Shown piece after piece: positions 49,751 to 61,000 of a stretch of DNA of 64,000 bases (position 1 is the first letter of the stretch; the number at the start of each line of letters is the position of its first letter). The stretch spans positions 434,001-498,000 of the forward strand of contig JADJXH010000004.1 of the NCBI GenBank assembly GCA_016715895.1, read 5' to 3'. This DNA comes from Flavobacteriales bacterium (GTDB taxonomy: Bacteria > Bacteroidota > Bacteroidia > Flavobacteriales_F > PHOS-HE28). The notes under the pieces are model-generated. The model worked only from the letters and a program-made list of their open reading frames with translations. It searched no databases and was not told the DNA's origin. The position numbers were made by a program, and so were the translations under genes.

Positions 49751-50152
49751 TCAGCGCTGCTCCTGGCACAGCTCCACGAGCACGCCGTTCGCGTCCCTGG
49801 GGTGCACGAAGCAGACCAGCTTGTTGTCCGCGCCGGGCTTGGGCTCATCGCTCAGCAGGGTGAAGCCCTCCGCTTTCAGCCGCGCCATCTCCGCACGGAT
49901 ATCATCCACTTCGAAGGCGACATGGTGGATGCCCTCACCGCGCTTCTCGATGGCTTTGGCAATGGGGCCATCCGGACGCGTGCTCTCCAGCAGCTCGATC
50001 TTGTTGGGCCCCACCTGGAAGAAGCTCGTGAGCACGCCCTCGCGCTCCACTTCCTCGCGCTTGTACGGGGTCACGCCCAGCAGCCGGGTGTAGACGGCCT
50101 CGGCGGTGGTCAGGTCCTTCACGGCGATGCCGAGGTGCTCGATGCGGATCAT
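49751..50152 (-). CDS. mce: Methylmalonyl-CoA epimerase
   Basis: 133 residues, vicinal oxygen chelate fold with two beta-alpha-beta-beta-beta modules. Metal-ligand candidates are H6, E53, H76/H77 and E127 (HLGIAVKD, IELLEST, GIHHVAFEVDD, VLVELCQ). It interconverts (R)- and (S)-methylmalonyl-CoA in propionate metabolism. The length is that of the short bacterial enzyme. No mutase genes are in the window. Confidence 0.93.
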   Translation of the reverse strand: MIRIEHLGIAVKDLTTAEAVYTRLLGVTPYKREEVEREGVLTSFFQVGPNKIELLESTRPDGPIAKAIEKRGEGIHHVAFEVDDIRAEMARLKAEGFTLLSDEPKPGADNKLVCFVHPRDANGVLVELCQEQR

Positions 50153-50170
50153 GCGTGCTCAGGAATGCGA

Positions 50171-50195
50171 AAGCCCCCGGAACGGCCGGGGGCTT
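50171..50195. terminator. Hairpin after the secreted-protein gene
   Basis: AAGCCCCCGG (50171-50180) pairs with CCGGGGGCTT (50186-50195), a perfect 10-bp stem with a 5-nt loop. It lies in the gap between the minus-strand gene ending at 50271 and mce starting at 50152, so it is probably a terminator of the former; the downstream T run is weak. Confidence 0.6.
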
Positions 50196-50270
50196 GAGAT
50201 CGGAGGGGCCAGCTGTGTCATCGGCGGCATCCCGCTGAAGCGGGACAGGTCCTGCGGAAGGTTCCGCGGT

Positions 50271-51059
50271 TCAGCGCTTGATGAAGGTCTCGCCCATCTT
50301 GTTGTCGTAGTTCAGGTAGTAGAGGTCCTTCTTCAGGGAGGCGATGTCGATCTTGTTGGCGTAGCCGCGCTTCACGATGTTGCCGTACTGGTCGTAGATC
50401 TCGTACAGCGTGTTGGCCGAGAAGAGGATCTCCTCCTTGGGCTTGGGCGGGCTCCAAGTGACCACGGCCACCGAGGGGTCAGTGAACTTCACCGCCTCGC
50501 TGTAGCGGCTGCGCTTGGACATGTCCACCTGCTTCACGCGGAAGGTGTTCTCGCCGCTGTGCGGGGTCACCTTGAACTCGTACTTGTGCTCGCCGGGGGT
50601 GCCGATGCCCATCACCTCGCCCACCTTCACCCACTTGTTCCAGCGCTTCTGTTCCACCACGTAGGGCAGCTCGCCGGTCTCGTTGGTCGCGGTCCAGGTA
50701 TAGAGCCCTTCCGGGGAGATGGACTGCTGCACGATGTCGAAGGTGCTCTTGGGCTTCAGCACCTCGGGGTTGAGCACCACGGGGGTGCAACCGTCCTTGT
50801 GCTTGATCTTCACGGTGATGGCATCGCCGAGCTTCAGCCCGTAGTTGCCCAGGTCCACCTCGAACGCGCTGGAGTTGATCTCGTCGGTGGCGATCTGGTC
50901 GTTCACGGTGACCTCGAAGACGCAGAAGCCCACCCCGGCTTCGGAGAAGGGGTTCTGCACGAAGAGGTTCTTGCCCTGGTAGCGGCCTTCCACAACGATG
51001 ACACCCGCCCAGGAGGGCAGGCAGACCAAGGCGGCCAGGGAGAGGAGGGCGGTGCGCAT
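50271..51059 (-). CDS. Secreted protein with sorting-domain-like C-terminus
   Basis: 262 residues. Signal peptide (MRTALLSLAALVCLPSWA), then beta-rich sequence: VIVVEGRYQGKNLFVQNPF and VGFCVFEVTVNDQIATDEIN, then an immunoglobulin-like stretch (YTWTATNETGELPYVVEQKR). The last ~50 residues (LYEIYDQYGNIVKRGYANKIDI, KDLYYLNYDNKMGETFIKR) resemble a type A sorting domain with a short hydrophobic end, which would mean type IX export. It looks like a conserved secreted protein of the phylum. Function unknown. A TATCATTG box lies 24 nt upstream. Confidence 0.75.
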   Translation of the reverse strand: MRTALLSLAALVCLPSWAGVIVVEGRYQGKNLFVQNPFSEAGVGFCVFEVTVNDQIATDEINSSAFEVDLGNYGLKLGDAITVKIKHKDGCTPVVLNPEVLKPKSTFDIVQQSISPEGLYTWTATNETGELPYVVEQKRWNKWVKVGEVMGIGTPGEHKYEFKVTPHSGENTFRVKQVDMSKRSRYSEAVKFTDPSVAVVTWSPPKPKEEILFSANTLYEIYDQYGNIVKRGYANKIDIASLKKDLYYLNYDNKMGETFIKR

Positions 51060-51158
51060 GTCCGTACGGGTCTGAAGAGCTGACAATGATACGAAGTCCG
51101 GCGCGTTCCGGTGCTCCGCGGCCTGTTTACGGCGTCAGCGGCAGGGGGTTACCCCGCT

Positions 51159-51686
51159 TCAGGAGGCCGGGGCCGGCGCCACGGCGGCCACCATGCGCCG
51201 CACGTCCTGCTCGGTGAACCGACCCTCGGGGTCGTCGCCCACCTCGAAGGTCCGGCCCGCCACCCGCACCACCTTCACGAAGTGCACGAACACCAGGTCC
51301 TGGTCGGGGTAGCTGCTGCGGTACATCAGGTGGTCGGGGCCCTCCTCCACCACCTCATGCTTCAGCAGCATGTCGCGGTCCAGCGTGGCCTTCACCCGGG
51401 ACAGGTCGCCTTCGGCCTCCACGATGTCCAGAGCGAAGTGGTCCCCGGCCCGCACCTCCAGGATGCCGGCCTCCTCGTTCCAGCGCACCTGCGGGGCCTG
51501 GCCTCCGAGCAGCTGGGCATCCGGCGGGGTCACCAGCAGGGGCACGTCGTGGGCGGAAAGGTCGATCGCGGCCGGTGCCTGCGTGCTATCGACAGCGGGG
51601 GGCGTGGCGTCGCCCTGCCCCCCCCGGTCCCCACAGGCGGTGAGCAGGAGCGGGACGATCAACAGGCCGGTCCGGATGTGCTTCAT
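51159..51686 (-). CDS. Small lipoprotein of unknown function
   Basis: 175 residues. The lipobox LLTAC marks an acylated cysteine at C18. After a P/A-rich linker the body (about 45-165) is alpha/beta with acidic patches (GDHFALDIVEAEGDLSRVKATL) and a repeated pattern of VFVHFVKVVRVAGRTFEVG. No known domain was recognised. The ATG is preceded, 4 nt upstream, by TAGCTTCG, itself directly beside a strong hairpin. Periplasmic or outer-membrane anchored. Confidence 0.8.
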   Translation of the reverse strand: MKHIRTGLLIVPLLLTACGDRGGQGDATPPAVDSTQAPAAIDLSAHDVPLLVTPPDAQLLGGQAPQVRWNEEAGILEVRAGDHFALDIVEAEGDLSRVKATLDRDMLLKHEVVEEGPDHLMYRSSYPDQDLVFVHFVKVVRVAGRTFEVGDDPEGRFTEQDVRRMVAAVAPAPAS

Positions 51687-51690
51687 GGTG

Positions 51691-51698
51691 CGAAGCTA
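51691..51698 (-). promoter_or_regulatory. TAnnTT-type box abutting the lipoprotein start
   Basis: TAGCTTCG on the minus strand, 4 nt before the ATG at 51686. The base at 51698 is also the end of the hairpin at 51698-51729. Confidence 0.4.
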
Positions 51699-51729
51699 CC
51701 GGGGCGGCACCTGCGCGTGCCGCCCCGGT
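51698..51729. terminator. Strong hairpin between surface-protein gene and lipoprotein
   Basis: ACCGGGGCGGCAC (51698-51710) pairs perfectly with GTGCCGCCCCGGT (51717-51729), a 13-bp stem with a 6-nt loop. It lies 37 nt after the stop of the minus-strand gene at 51767. No T run follows, so termination is plausible rather than certain. Confidence 0.6.
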
Positions 51730-51766
51730 GGCTCCGATCTGTCACCGATCGGGTGTGGACCGCGCG

Positions 51767-54700
51767 CTACGGGATCTGCTCGCTCCGCGTGGCCGTCGGC
51801 ACCGTGCCCCCGATGTTCACCAGGATGGGATCCCGGTCGTTGGCGCTGCCGGCGTACTTCACCTGGCCGTTCAGGTTCACGTCCTCCGGGTGGTAGCCAT
51901 TGGCCACGGCCGTGGGCACCGTGCCTCCGATGCGGACCAGGATGGGGTCGCGGTCGTTCGACCCACCGGCGTACTTGATCTGCCGGTTGAAGGTGACATC
52001 ACCCGCCCAAAGTGCACGGATGGAACCCACGGTCTTGCGCGCATTGGTCCCGAAGGTGCCCGTCGCCGGGGCCGTCAGGTCCACGGTGGTGGCCGTACCG
52101 CTCAGGGCGAGCGCAGGCGTGGCCATCGCGCCCAAGTGGTTCCGGTGCCTTACGGCCACGAAGTAGTCGCCCGCCGACAGGGTGAAGCTCACCGGCGACG
52201 TGCCGTCGATGGCCACCACATCCCCATCGCGCTGCACCAGGGCCGCCTTGCTGGCCACCACGGTGGCGCTGTTCAGGCTGTTGCGCAGCTCCACCACCAC
52301 CCAGTCCACGATCGCGTTCGCGTCTGTGACGGCGAGCACCGGCGCCGTGGTGGCGCCGCTCGGGGTGCCCACGAACGGATAGCCCAGGGCCGTGTACGGC
52401 TCGTTCAGCGGAAGCAAGCCCGCCGCCCGCAGGTCATCGTTCATCAGGCCCGTGCCGGTGTTGTAGGCGCCCTCCAGGAAGACCCTGGCCGCCACCTTCA
52501 CGTCAGCCTGCACCAGCGTGGGGATCAGGCACCAACCGTTCAACGTGCCGACATCCTGCGTGGCCACGTCCTGCACACGCAGGATCCAATCGCCCTCGAA
52601 CACTTCGCCATCAAAGGCCGCCAGCGATTGCGCCGGCACCACGAACAGGTTGTTCATCGGGCAGGTGGTGCCCACGTTGCCGTTCACGCCCGTCTGATCG
52701 AACTCCACCACGATGTTGTCGCTGTTGGTGCAGAGGCCGCTGTTGATCAGGTTCACCAAGGTGCCCGCCGGGCTCTCGAGCGACAACCGCAGGTCCGACG
52801 AGTAGGTGTGCGTGATGTTCACGAACACGTTGAGGTCGCTCAGCGTGGCACCGCCCTGCGAAGGCACGGTGATCGTATTGCTCACCGTCGCGTTGTCCGT
52901 GATGGCCGAGGTGCTCGTGCTGTTGAAGGTGGTGCACGCCGCACCCGGCACGTTGCAGTTGGCCACCACACCGGTGTAGGTCACATTGCACTGGCTGAAC
53001 TGGTCGTGCACCAGCACCACGGACACGGCGTTGCCGCTGGCATACGGACCGTAGGGCCCGTAGACGCCGGTGGTGGTGGCGTTGCCCACGGTGGCGGGCG
53101 GGTTTGGACCGCCGCCATCCGGATCGATCTGCAGGGTGACGCTGGAGGCGCTGCCCAGGGAGCCGAGGTTGATGCTGACGGTGTACTGGGTGCTGCCCTG
53201 GCAGGTCGTGCTCAGGGTCGCCGCAGGAGGAGTGCACAAGGGCGGGGTGAACGAGAAGTTGAAGATGCGGGTGGTCCAGGCCGAGGCGGCGTTGTATTGC
53301 GCCGTTCCCCAGAAGCCGCCCGTGACCGGGTCCACGTCCAGGGAGTTGTAATCCCCGTAGCGGTTGCTGCTGTTGGCGGCGGCGCCGGCCACGATGGTGG
53401 TCTCCGCGAAGGTCATCTGGCCCAGCGGATCGCTGGCGCTGCGCCCCGTGTACCGGATGCCCGGGAACACCGAGCCGCTGCTCACGTTGTAGGCCAGACC
53501 GATGTCGCCCGCGGCATTGATGGAGATGCAGCCCATCCAGCGGCTGGTGGCGTCCGGGGAATACGTGCCCTGCTGGTGGATGGCCCAGGGGTTGGCGATG
53601 GCGCCCGTGCGACGCAGCTCATACCAGCGCACGCCGGCCCGGTCGGTGCCGGTGACGTCGGTGACGTGGTTGCACACGATGGTCTCGTGCGTGCCGAAGT
53701 TGCGGTACTGGGCCCGGTTCATGATCACCTCGCGCAGCGGGTCCAGGTTGGTGTTCGAGCTGGGTTGATCGATGCAGGAGAAGGAGGTGTAGCCGCACAG
53801 CTCGGTGTCGAAGGGGTCCGTGAGCATCAACTGCGGCCCGGCCAGCACGCTGTTCGCCGGGGTCGTGAAGTCGAGCGTCAGGGTCCATAGCTCCAGCCGG
53901 TCGGCCGGTACGCTGGCGCTCCAGGCATCATCGGCCATGCGCATCACCATCGCCGGGGCGTTCGCCGGGGGTGCGGCCCCGCCCTCAAAGCTGATGGGCG
54001 TGGTGGCCTGGAAGCCGATGGTCGGATAGTCCGGTGTGGTGAAGCGCTGCGAGGTGGCGGACAGGCCGGCGAGCATCCGCGTGCGGTCCAGCGCGTAGAT
54101 CGGGCAGCCCGTGCCCTCGTTGCTGGTGATGATGTAGGCCGTGGGCCATACGCCGTACTTCGGGTAGTCCGGGAAGCTCGGTGCCGTGAAGCTGTAAGCG
54201 TACCAGGTGCCCAGCGGGTCGGCCGTGGTGGACACGCACATCACCAACCGGTTGCCGCTGGAGGAGAACTCGCTCATGAGCCAGCGATCGGCCAGCGCAT
54301 CGTACAGCACGATCGGATCGCCCGCACCGCCGTATGTGGTGATGCCTCCGATGGCGTTGATGAAGTTGTCCAGGTAGGTCTGCGGCCCCAGGGGGTTGCC
54401 GCTCTTGTCGTAGATGCGGAAATAGGCGCCCGAACCGCCGTTGATCATCTGGATCACGTGGTTGGGACCCACCTCCAGGCAGGGATCGCTGGGGTTCACG
54501 CCCGTATTGCCGATGCCATTGATGGTGAGGTCGAGCGCGCGACCGCTGGTGCGCGAGCCGTCCGCGCGCTGCCACGCGGGGTCCTCGCCGAGCGGCAGGG
54601 CCTTGGGGTTCAGGCGTTGGTGCATCCGGGCCTCCTTGGTGCCCTTCGGCTCGGGCCGGATCAGCCAGCCGTTGGCATCGCGCACCGGTTCGTCCGGGAA

Positions 54701-54853
54701 CACGCGCGTGCTGTCCCAATCGCGGTAGGCCATCGTCTCGCCCAGGAACTCCAGCGGGAGCACCTCGGCATTGTGCAGTTCAACGAACTCCTGAGCCGGC
54801 ACCAGCACGCCAGGAAGGAGGAAGGAGAGGAAGAGAACGGAACGAAGCTTCAT
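51767..54853 (-). CDS. Large secreted protein with P domain and shared C-terminal module
   Basis: 1028 residues. Signal peptide (MKLRSVLFLSFLLPGVLVPAQ), then a ~470-residue domain with the look of a secreted propeller or sialidase-like fold. An Ig-like segment follows, then a proprotein-convertase P domain (about 641-780: TVSNTITVPSQGG, THTYSSDLRLSLESPAGT, FEGDWILRVQD, GTLNGWCL). The C-terminal module (790-1028) ends EQIP and contains NDRDPIL twice, as in the genes at 11404 and 19029. P domains often accompany secreted subtilases, but no protease triad was recognised. The two N-terminal ATGs (54859, 54853) differ by two codons. Predicted surface-attached; function unknown. Confidence 0.85.
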   Translation of the reverse strand: MKLRSVLFLSFLLPGVLVPAQEFVELHNAEVLPLEFLGETMAYRDWDSTRVFPDEPVRDANGWLIRPEPKGTKEARMHQRLNPKALPLGEDPAWQRADGSRTSGRALDLTINGIGNTGVNPSDPCLEVGPNHVIQMINGGSGAYFRIYDKSGNPLGPQTYLDNFINAIGGITTYGGAGDPIVLYDALADRWLMSEFSSSGNRLVMCVSTTADPLGTWYAYSFTAPSFPDYPKYGVWPTAYIITSNEGTGCPIYALDRTRMLAGLSATSQRFTTPDYPTIGFQATTPISFEGGAAPPANAPAMVMRMADDAWSASVPADRLELWTLTLDFTTPANSVLAGPQLMLTDPFDTELCGYTSFSCIDQPSSNTNLDPLREVIMNRAQYRNFGTHETIVCNHVTDVTGTDRAGVRWYELRRTGAIANPWAIHQQGTYSPDATSRWMGCISINAAGDIGLAYNVSSGSVFPGIRYTGRSASDPLGQMTFAETTIVAGAAANSSNRYGDYNSLDVDPVTGGFWGTAQYNAASAWTTRIFNFSFTPPLCTPPAATLSTTCQGSTQYTVSINLGSLGSASSVTLQIDPDGGGPNPPATVGNATTTGVYGPYGPYASGNAVSVVLVHDQFSQCNVTYTGVVANCNVPGAACTTFNSTSTSAITDNATVSNTITVPSQGGATLSDLNVFVNITHTYSSDLRLSLESPAGTLVNLINSGLCTNSDNIVVEFDQTGVNGNVGTTCPMNNLFVVPAQSLAAFDGEVFEGDWILRVQDVATQDVGTLNGWCLIPTLVQADVKVAARVFLEGAYNTGTGLMNDDLRAAGLLPLNEPYTALGYPFVGTPSGATTAPVLAVTDANAIVDWVVVELRNSLNSATVVASKAALVQRDGDVVAIDGTSPVSFTLSAGDYFVAVRHRNHLGAMATPALALSGTATTVDLTAPATGTFGTNARKTVGSIRALWAGDVTFNRQIKYAGGSNDRDPILVRIGGTVPTAVANGYHPEDVNLNGQVKYAGSANDRDPILVNIGGTVPTATRSEQIP

Positions 54854-55003
54854 GCGCATCAAGTGGGATGGACGGTGAACAAGGGTGCAAAGGTCCGGAA
54901 CCCGGCCGCCCAGCGCAACGATCCAGGTCACCGTCCGGTTCAGCACATGGGAACGAGCGACCGGTGGGGGATCCGGGACGATGGATCGATGGCGGTCGTA
55001 GCG

Positions 55004-58000
55004 TCATTCCGACACCAGCACCCGCAGGCCCTCGCTGTGGCCACCGAACTCCGGGGCGTACATGCAGGTGGCCGAGGCGATGCCCTGGCTGAAGTCGCCG
55101 GCGTGGGTGGCGCGCAGCGCGTAGCTGAACACATGGGTGCCGGCCGGCAGGCGGTCGATGAACAGGTCCATCGCCGCATCGCGGATGCTCTGGTAGTGGC
55201 CCAGCCCGCTCTGGACCCGATAGCCGCTCAGCACATCCACCGGCTCCAGGCCGGCCGCACGCAGGTCCTTCACATGCACGAAGTCCAACGGCCGATCGGT
55301 GCGCAGCACCAACCGCACCACCAGTTTGTCCCCGGGCCGCACCGCCACGCCCGGTCCGAGCTCCACGAGCTCCGGCCCACGGTCGCCCGGACGCTCCAGC
55401 ATCACCTGTCGGGTAAGCTGGAAGGGCGAGCTGCCACCGCCGAGGTCCGGCGGCGTCACCCGGTCCATCCGCTCGAAGTACTGCCAGTAGAGGGCACCCC
55501 ACGAGGGCCGGTCGGCACGCTCGGTGATGGTCACTTCGCCCAGGGCGGGTTTCACGTCCTCCCCGGACCAGGTACGCTCGAAGGTGCCGGTCCCGGCCTC
55601 GCGGTGCTGCGCGCCCACCATCTGCCCGCCCACGCGGATCTCCGGGCCTTCACCCTCCTCGAGCCAGGCGTCGCCGGTGAGCAAGAGGGCGTGACAGGCC
55701 TCCGCCGTGGCCGTGGTGGTGCCCCAATCGGTGGTGCGCTTCAGCTGCAGCAGGTGCAGGCGCAGGGCGTTCACGCTGGCCGCATCCCCGGCCACCTCGT
55801 GGAAGGCCTCGATCATGCGCGCATGCAGCTCGGTCGGGAAGGCCCACGGATCGACCCCGCGGCGGAAGTCGGACCAGTACATGCCGAGCTCATCGCTCTG
55901 CACCGCGCGCTGGCGCAGGCTCTCCACGATTCGGGCGGCATCGGTGTGCCGGTCGAAGCGGTGCAGCACCAGGGCCAGCAAGGCTTGGTCGTGCAGCCCG
56001 TAGCCCTGCCAGCTGTCCGCGGCACGGTCCAGCAGCCATTGGGCCGCACCACCCGCCGCACCGTCGAGGGCGATGCGATGGAAGAAGCTGCGCGCGTAGA
56101 GGTAGTGGAGGTCGCTGTGGTCGGGGCGGTAGGCGGCCAGTGCGTCCTTGTCCAGCTCGCGCTGCCGACGGCGGTGCTCACGCAGCACCTCTTCGTCCAG
56201 CCAGTTCACCGCCCGGCCGAGCATCCGTTGCACCGGTCCATCGGCGCGCGGATCGGCGGCGCCCACACGGTCCAGATGGCCCATGCCGGCCACCACATGC
56301 TGCGTCACCCAGCGGCTGGGCATCATGCCCGCCCACCAGGGCCAGGCCCCGTTGGGCAGTTGCATCTGCTGCAGGCGGCGCATGGCCTCATCCTCTTCGC
56401 GCGCCATGCGGTCCAGGTCGAACAGCTGCGCGATGCGCTGCCGGCGCGTGCGGTCGTCGCGCGCATCCATCACCCACGGCGTCTCCGCCAGCAGCACCTG
56501 CTTCAGGTCGGCATTGCGCTCCAGCGCGCTGGCGAACGCATCCGGACCGGCCTGCCGCCAGCGCTCGAACACCTCGCGGATCGCAGGACGCTGGGCCACC
56601 ACATGGGCCGCGAGCCGGTTGGCGTAGTAGCGGCTGAAAAGCTGTTCGGCGCATTCGTGCGGGAACTCCATCAGGTAGGGCAGCGCCTGCACGGCGAGCC
56701 AGGCCGGGTTCGGCGTGTACTGCAGCCGCAGCAGGTGGTTCCGGCGCGTGCTGGTGCGGTCGTTCGGTGTCGCGGTGAAGAGCTTGTTCAGCGTGAACGT
56801 GCGCGTGCCGGGGCCCTTCATCCATAGCGGCAGGCGCTCGGTCACCAGCACCTGGTCGGTGAGCACCGGCAGCACGCGCTCCTCCCCGTCCGCCGCCACG
56901 ATGGTGCTCTGCGGACCCGGGCGGCCGGTGGCGGTGATGCGCACGCCCACCGCGCCCACCCCTTCGGGCACGGCGATGCTCCAGGCCACCACGGCGCTCT
57001 CGCCCTGGGAGGCGATGAAGACCTGCTCCGATGCGTCCAGCCCGAAGGCCGTGTTGAGCGGCGCGTTGGTGGCGGGGTCGTAGAGCGCGAGCGCGGCCAG
57101 GCCTTCGGCGCGGCCGGGCTCGGTGACGTTCACCTTCGCGGTGAGCACCATGCGGTCCCCGGCGCGCAGGAAGCGGGGCAGGTTGGGCACCACCATCAGC
57201 GGCTTCACGGTGCGCACGCTCCGGGCCAGCTGCGCCAGCTGCAGGTCCGGCGTGTGGGCGAGGCCGAGCAGGTTCCACCGGGTGAGCGCATCGGGCACAG
57301 TGAAGCGCAGCACCACGCTGCCATCGCGGTCCGTCAGCAGGTCGGGCAGGAAGAAGGCCGTCTCGCGCAGGTCACTGCGCAACGGTGGTGCGTCAGCGGG
57401 GCGCTCTCCCCGTGCATCCGTGTCCTTCGGCGCCTCTTCGCCCTTCTGCTCGATCACCCCGCCGCTCACATCCCCGAAGTTGGCCGGCACACCGCCGGTC
57501 ACTGCCTCGACCTCTTTCATAGCTGCTTCGCTAGTGACCGTCCCTCGCTGCCCTTCATCCCTTTCAATGAGCGCTACTCGATACTGAACGACCTCTACTT
57601 CGGCGAGGTCCGCCCATCCTTGATGCCCCGTGAACCCATGGGTCTCCAGCTGCGGGTACACGCGGACGGCACCGGGCGGCGGTGTAAAGGGACGCCACAC
57701 CTCCACCCCGCCGCTGGTGCCGAAGGGCGTGGTGCGCTGCCAGCCCAGCCGTATGTCGGTGCGGGGGTGCACGTCCATCACCCAATCGTGCGGCACGAAG
57801 TGGTCGAGCGAGGCGTCGTACATCGTGGCGAGCAGCTGGGCGGCCACGGCGTTGCCCTTGGCCCCGCGCAGCTTCAGCCGCCACTCCTCCCGATCGCCGG
57901 GTCGCAGCTTGTCGCGGAAGCTCATCCACTCCACCTGCAGGTCCTTGTTGGTCCACGGCACATCGATGGGCACGGTGCGGGCGTGCACGCGGCCGCGCTC

Positions 58001-61000
58001 CACGCACAGCAGGTGCACAGCGAAGCCGCCCCGGTCATCCTCGCGCACGGGCAGTTCCACACGTTGCTGGCCGCGGCTCAGCATCAAGCGTCTGCTCAGG
58101 GCTTTCACGCCGTCGCGCTCCACCTCCATCAGCACGCGCGCACCGGGCAGCGCCGAGCTCAGCAGCAGCACGGCCTTCTCTCCGGGCTCGCAGCGCCCCT
58201 TCACCACCTCCACGTGGAAGGCTTCCCCGGCGAAACCGGTGTGCTGCACCGCGGGATCGTAGAGCGTCACCACGGAACGCACGCGCACGGTGTCGCCATC
58301 CTCGTCCAGGGCCAGCAGCTCGATGCGGTAGGTGCCCACATCCCAGGTGCGTGCGTCGGGCAGGGGCAGTGCGCGTCCGCCCGCGCGGTGGCCGTTGCGT
58401 GCGTACACCGCTTCGGCCACGGGCCAGGTGAGCGGGTCGGCCGCATCGCCGAACGCGTCGTCCGGAAAGCGTTGCTCATGCACGGCCCGTTCGAGCAGCG
58501 CGCGGTCGGACCGGGGCAGCAGCCGCTCGCGGTACGGCCGCGGCGGGGCCTGCAGGCGTTGGATGCGGATGTCCACCGGCACGTCCACCTCCTGGCCGTT
58601 GAGGTTGCGCACGCGCAGGTCGATGCTGTCCAGTGCGCTGCGGTCCACCGCTTCGCCGAGGCGCAGGTCGATGGTGATGCGGCGGTGCGCGAGGTCGAAG
58701 GTGGTGCTGCCCTGCTGCGGCTCGCCGGAGCGGTCGGTGACCACGGCCTCCACCGCGAAGTGGAAGGTGGGGTCGGCGTCACGCGGGAAGGCCGGGTCGG
58801 CGGGTGCGATGAAGCGTGCGGTGAAGCGGCCCTGCGCGTCACAGGTGGCGGTGCCGGTGGCCACCTGGGTGGCGCGGCCCCACGGCAGCCCGCGCCAACC
58901 GAAGCCGCACCACCACGGCATCCGGGGCGTGCGCTGCACGGTCCAGCGCACGGTGGCGCCGTCGAGCGGAACGCCCGCATAGCTCGTCGCCGTGCCCGTG
59001 AGCTCCACTTCACCGTTCAGGCGCGGCTGTCCGGCCAGGGGATCGAAGCGCACCTCGAAGGTGGGCCGCTTGTACTCCTCCACGCGCAGCTGCGCCGAGC
59101 CGTGCTCCTCCTCGATCCGCATCACCCCGGTGAGCGCTCCGGTGGGCGCGGTGAAGCGCGCGACAACCGCGCCATAGGCATCCGTGGTGAACGGCACCGT
59201 GTCCACCACCTCGCCGTTCACATCGTGCAGGCGGAGCACCCCGCGGTGGCCCGCGCGCACCATCACCTCATCACCCCGCTTCACGGTGACGATGCCCTTC
59301 ACGTGGATCTCCTGCCCCGGGCGGTAGATGGCGCGGTCGGTGAAAAGGAAGGAGCGCAGGCTGTCCATGGACGGAGGATCGCCGTTCCACCAGCGGTACC
59401 CCGCATCGGCCATCCAGCGGTCATCGCCCTGCTCCAGCACCAGCACCTGCCGTCCGTTGGCGGGGTTGAACGCGGGCTGTGGCCGTCCATCCGCATCGGT
59501 CACCGCTTCGCCGAGCTTCACCGGCGGGTTGGTGCCCGAGCGGTCGCCGTAGAGGCTCACCTTCACCCCCGGGAGCGGCTCACCGGTCCAGCGGTCCATG
59601 ACCAGCACCTCCTGATCGGGACCGGCGCTGCGCTGGGCCAGCGCGAAGCGGGTCACCTGCACGTGTGTGAACGCGATGCGGTCCTTGCCGGCGGCGAAGC
59701 GGGCGCTGTCGCTCACCAGGATGGCGTAACGGCCGGCCGGCAGCCCGTCCACCGGTAGGTCCACGCGGTGCGGGTTCAGGTCGCCGTCATCGGGCAGCGC
59801 CAGCGTCCAGCTGCGCACGGGCCGCTGCTGCAGCAGCCACTCCTGGTGGTCGCGCTGCCAGCGTCGGTCGCGACCGGGTTCCTGAGGGTCCTTCACCACC
59901 CGCAGCCACACCCGCGGCGTATTGCGGTACCGCAGGCTCAACAGCAGGTCGCGGCCCGGCATCGCGGCCTCCTCGCTGCTGACGTCAAGCTCGTGATCGA
60001 GCAGCTGGGCCCGCAGCACGGCGGCGTTGCGCGCGCCGGTCGAGCCCGGGAAGCGCGCCATGGCCTCGTCGCACAGGGCGCGGGCCGTGCGCCGTTCGTC
60101 GCGGTGCGCCTCGCTCACCAAGGGGTCGTAGCGGTCGGCGCGGCCGGCGTGCCACTGCGCCATGGCCAGCGTCACCTCGCTCCAGCAGCTGTCCTCGGGC
60201 ACGCGCGTCCGCAGGGTGTGCAGGGCGTTCAGGTAGAGCGAGTCGGCGTTCGGGAGTGTGCTGTGGGCGCGCACGTGGGCCAGGCGTTCCAGCGTGGCGT
60301 CCACCAGCGCGTCCGGATGGTCGTCGCTCATGTGCGCGCGCTCCAGGCGCTGGTGCAGGCGCATGGCCATCAGGCCCCAGGCCCCGGTGTCCGCGTGGAC
60401 GAAGGGCTTGAACACGAAGTCGTCGAAGAGGGCGAAGTGGCGCGGGTCGTTCAGCTGGAAGGCATCGGCGGGCTCGGCCAGCCGCGTTTCGGGGTTGCGC
60501 AGCAGGTCCAGCGCGCGGTGGCCCAGCAGGTCGAAGAGCGTGGGGCGCAGGGCGAGGGCCCCGGCGGTGGCTTCACCCCGGGCGGTGGGCACGGTGCGCA
60601 ACAGGCCACCGAGGTCGGCGGTGGCGAAGGCCTTCAGGCTGTCCAACGGCTCCAGGGAGCGATGCACATGCCGCAGGATGTGCTGCATGTAGGTGGCCTG
60701 CGACCAGGTCTCCGGATCGGCGGGGTCATCGGCGGTGCGCCCGCGCTCCAGCACGCGCCAGCGGTCGTCGCTGTAGGCGTTCCACCAAGCCTCGGCCAGG
60801 GCGCTGTGCAGCAGGGGCACCAGGGGCAGCGGGGCGCCGGCGGCCGTGAGGCTGTCGGTGGTGCGGTCCAGGTCCTGCAGCACCTGCAGGCGGGCGGTGC
60901 CGGTGATTTGCCGCAGGTAGGCCCGCCGCATGTGCGCGGTGAACTGCAGCAGCGCATCGCCGGATCCCCGGGATTCGGCCAGCAGCCTGTCGGTGGCGGT

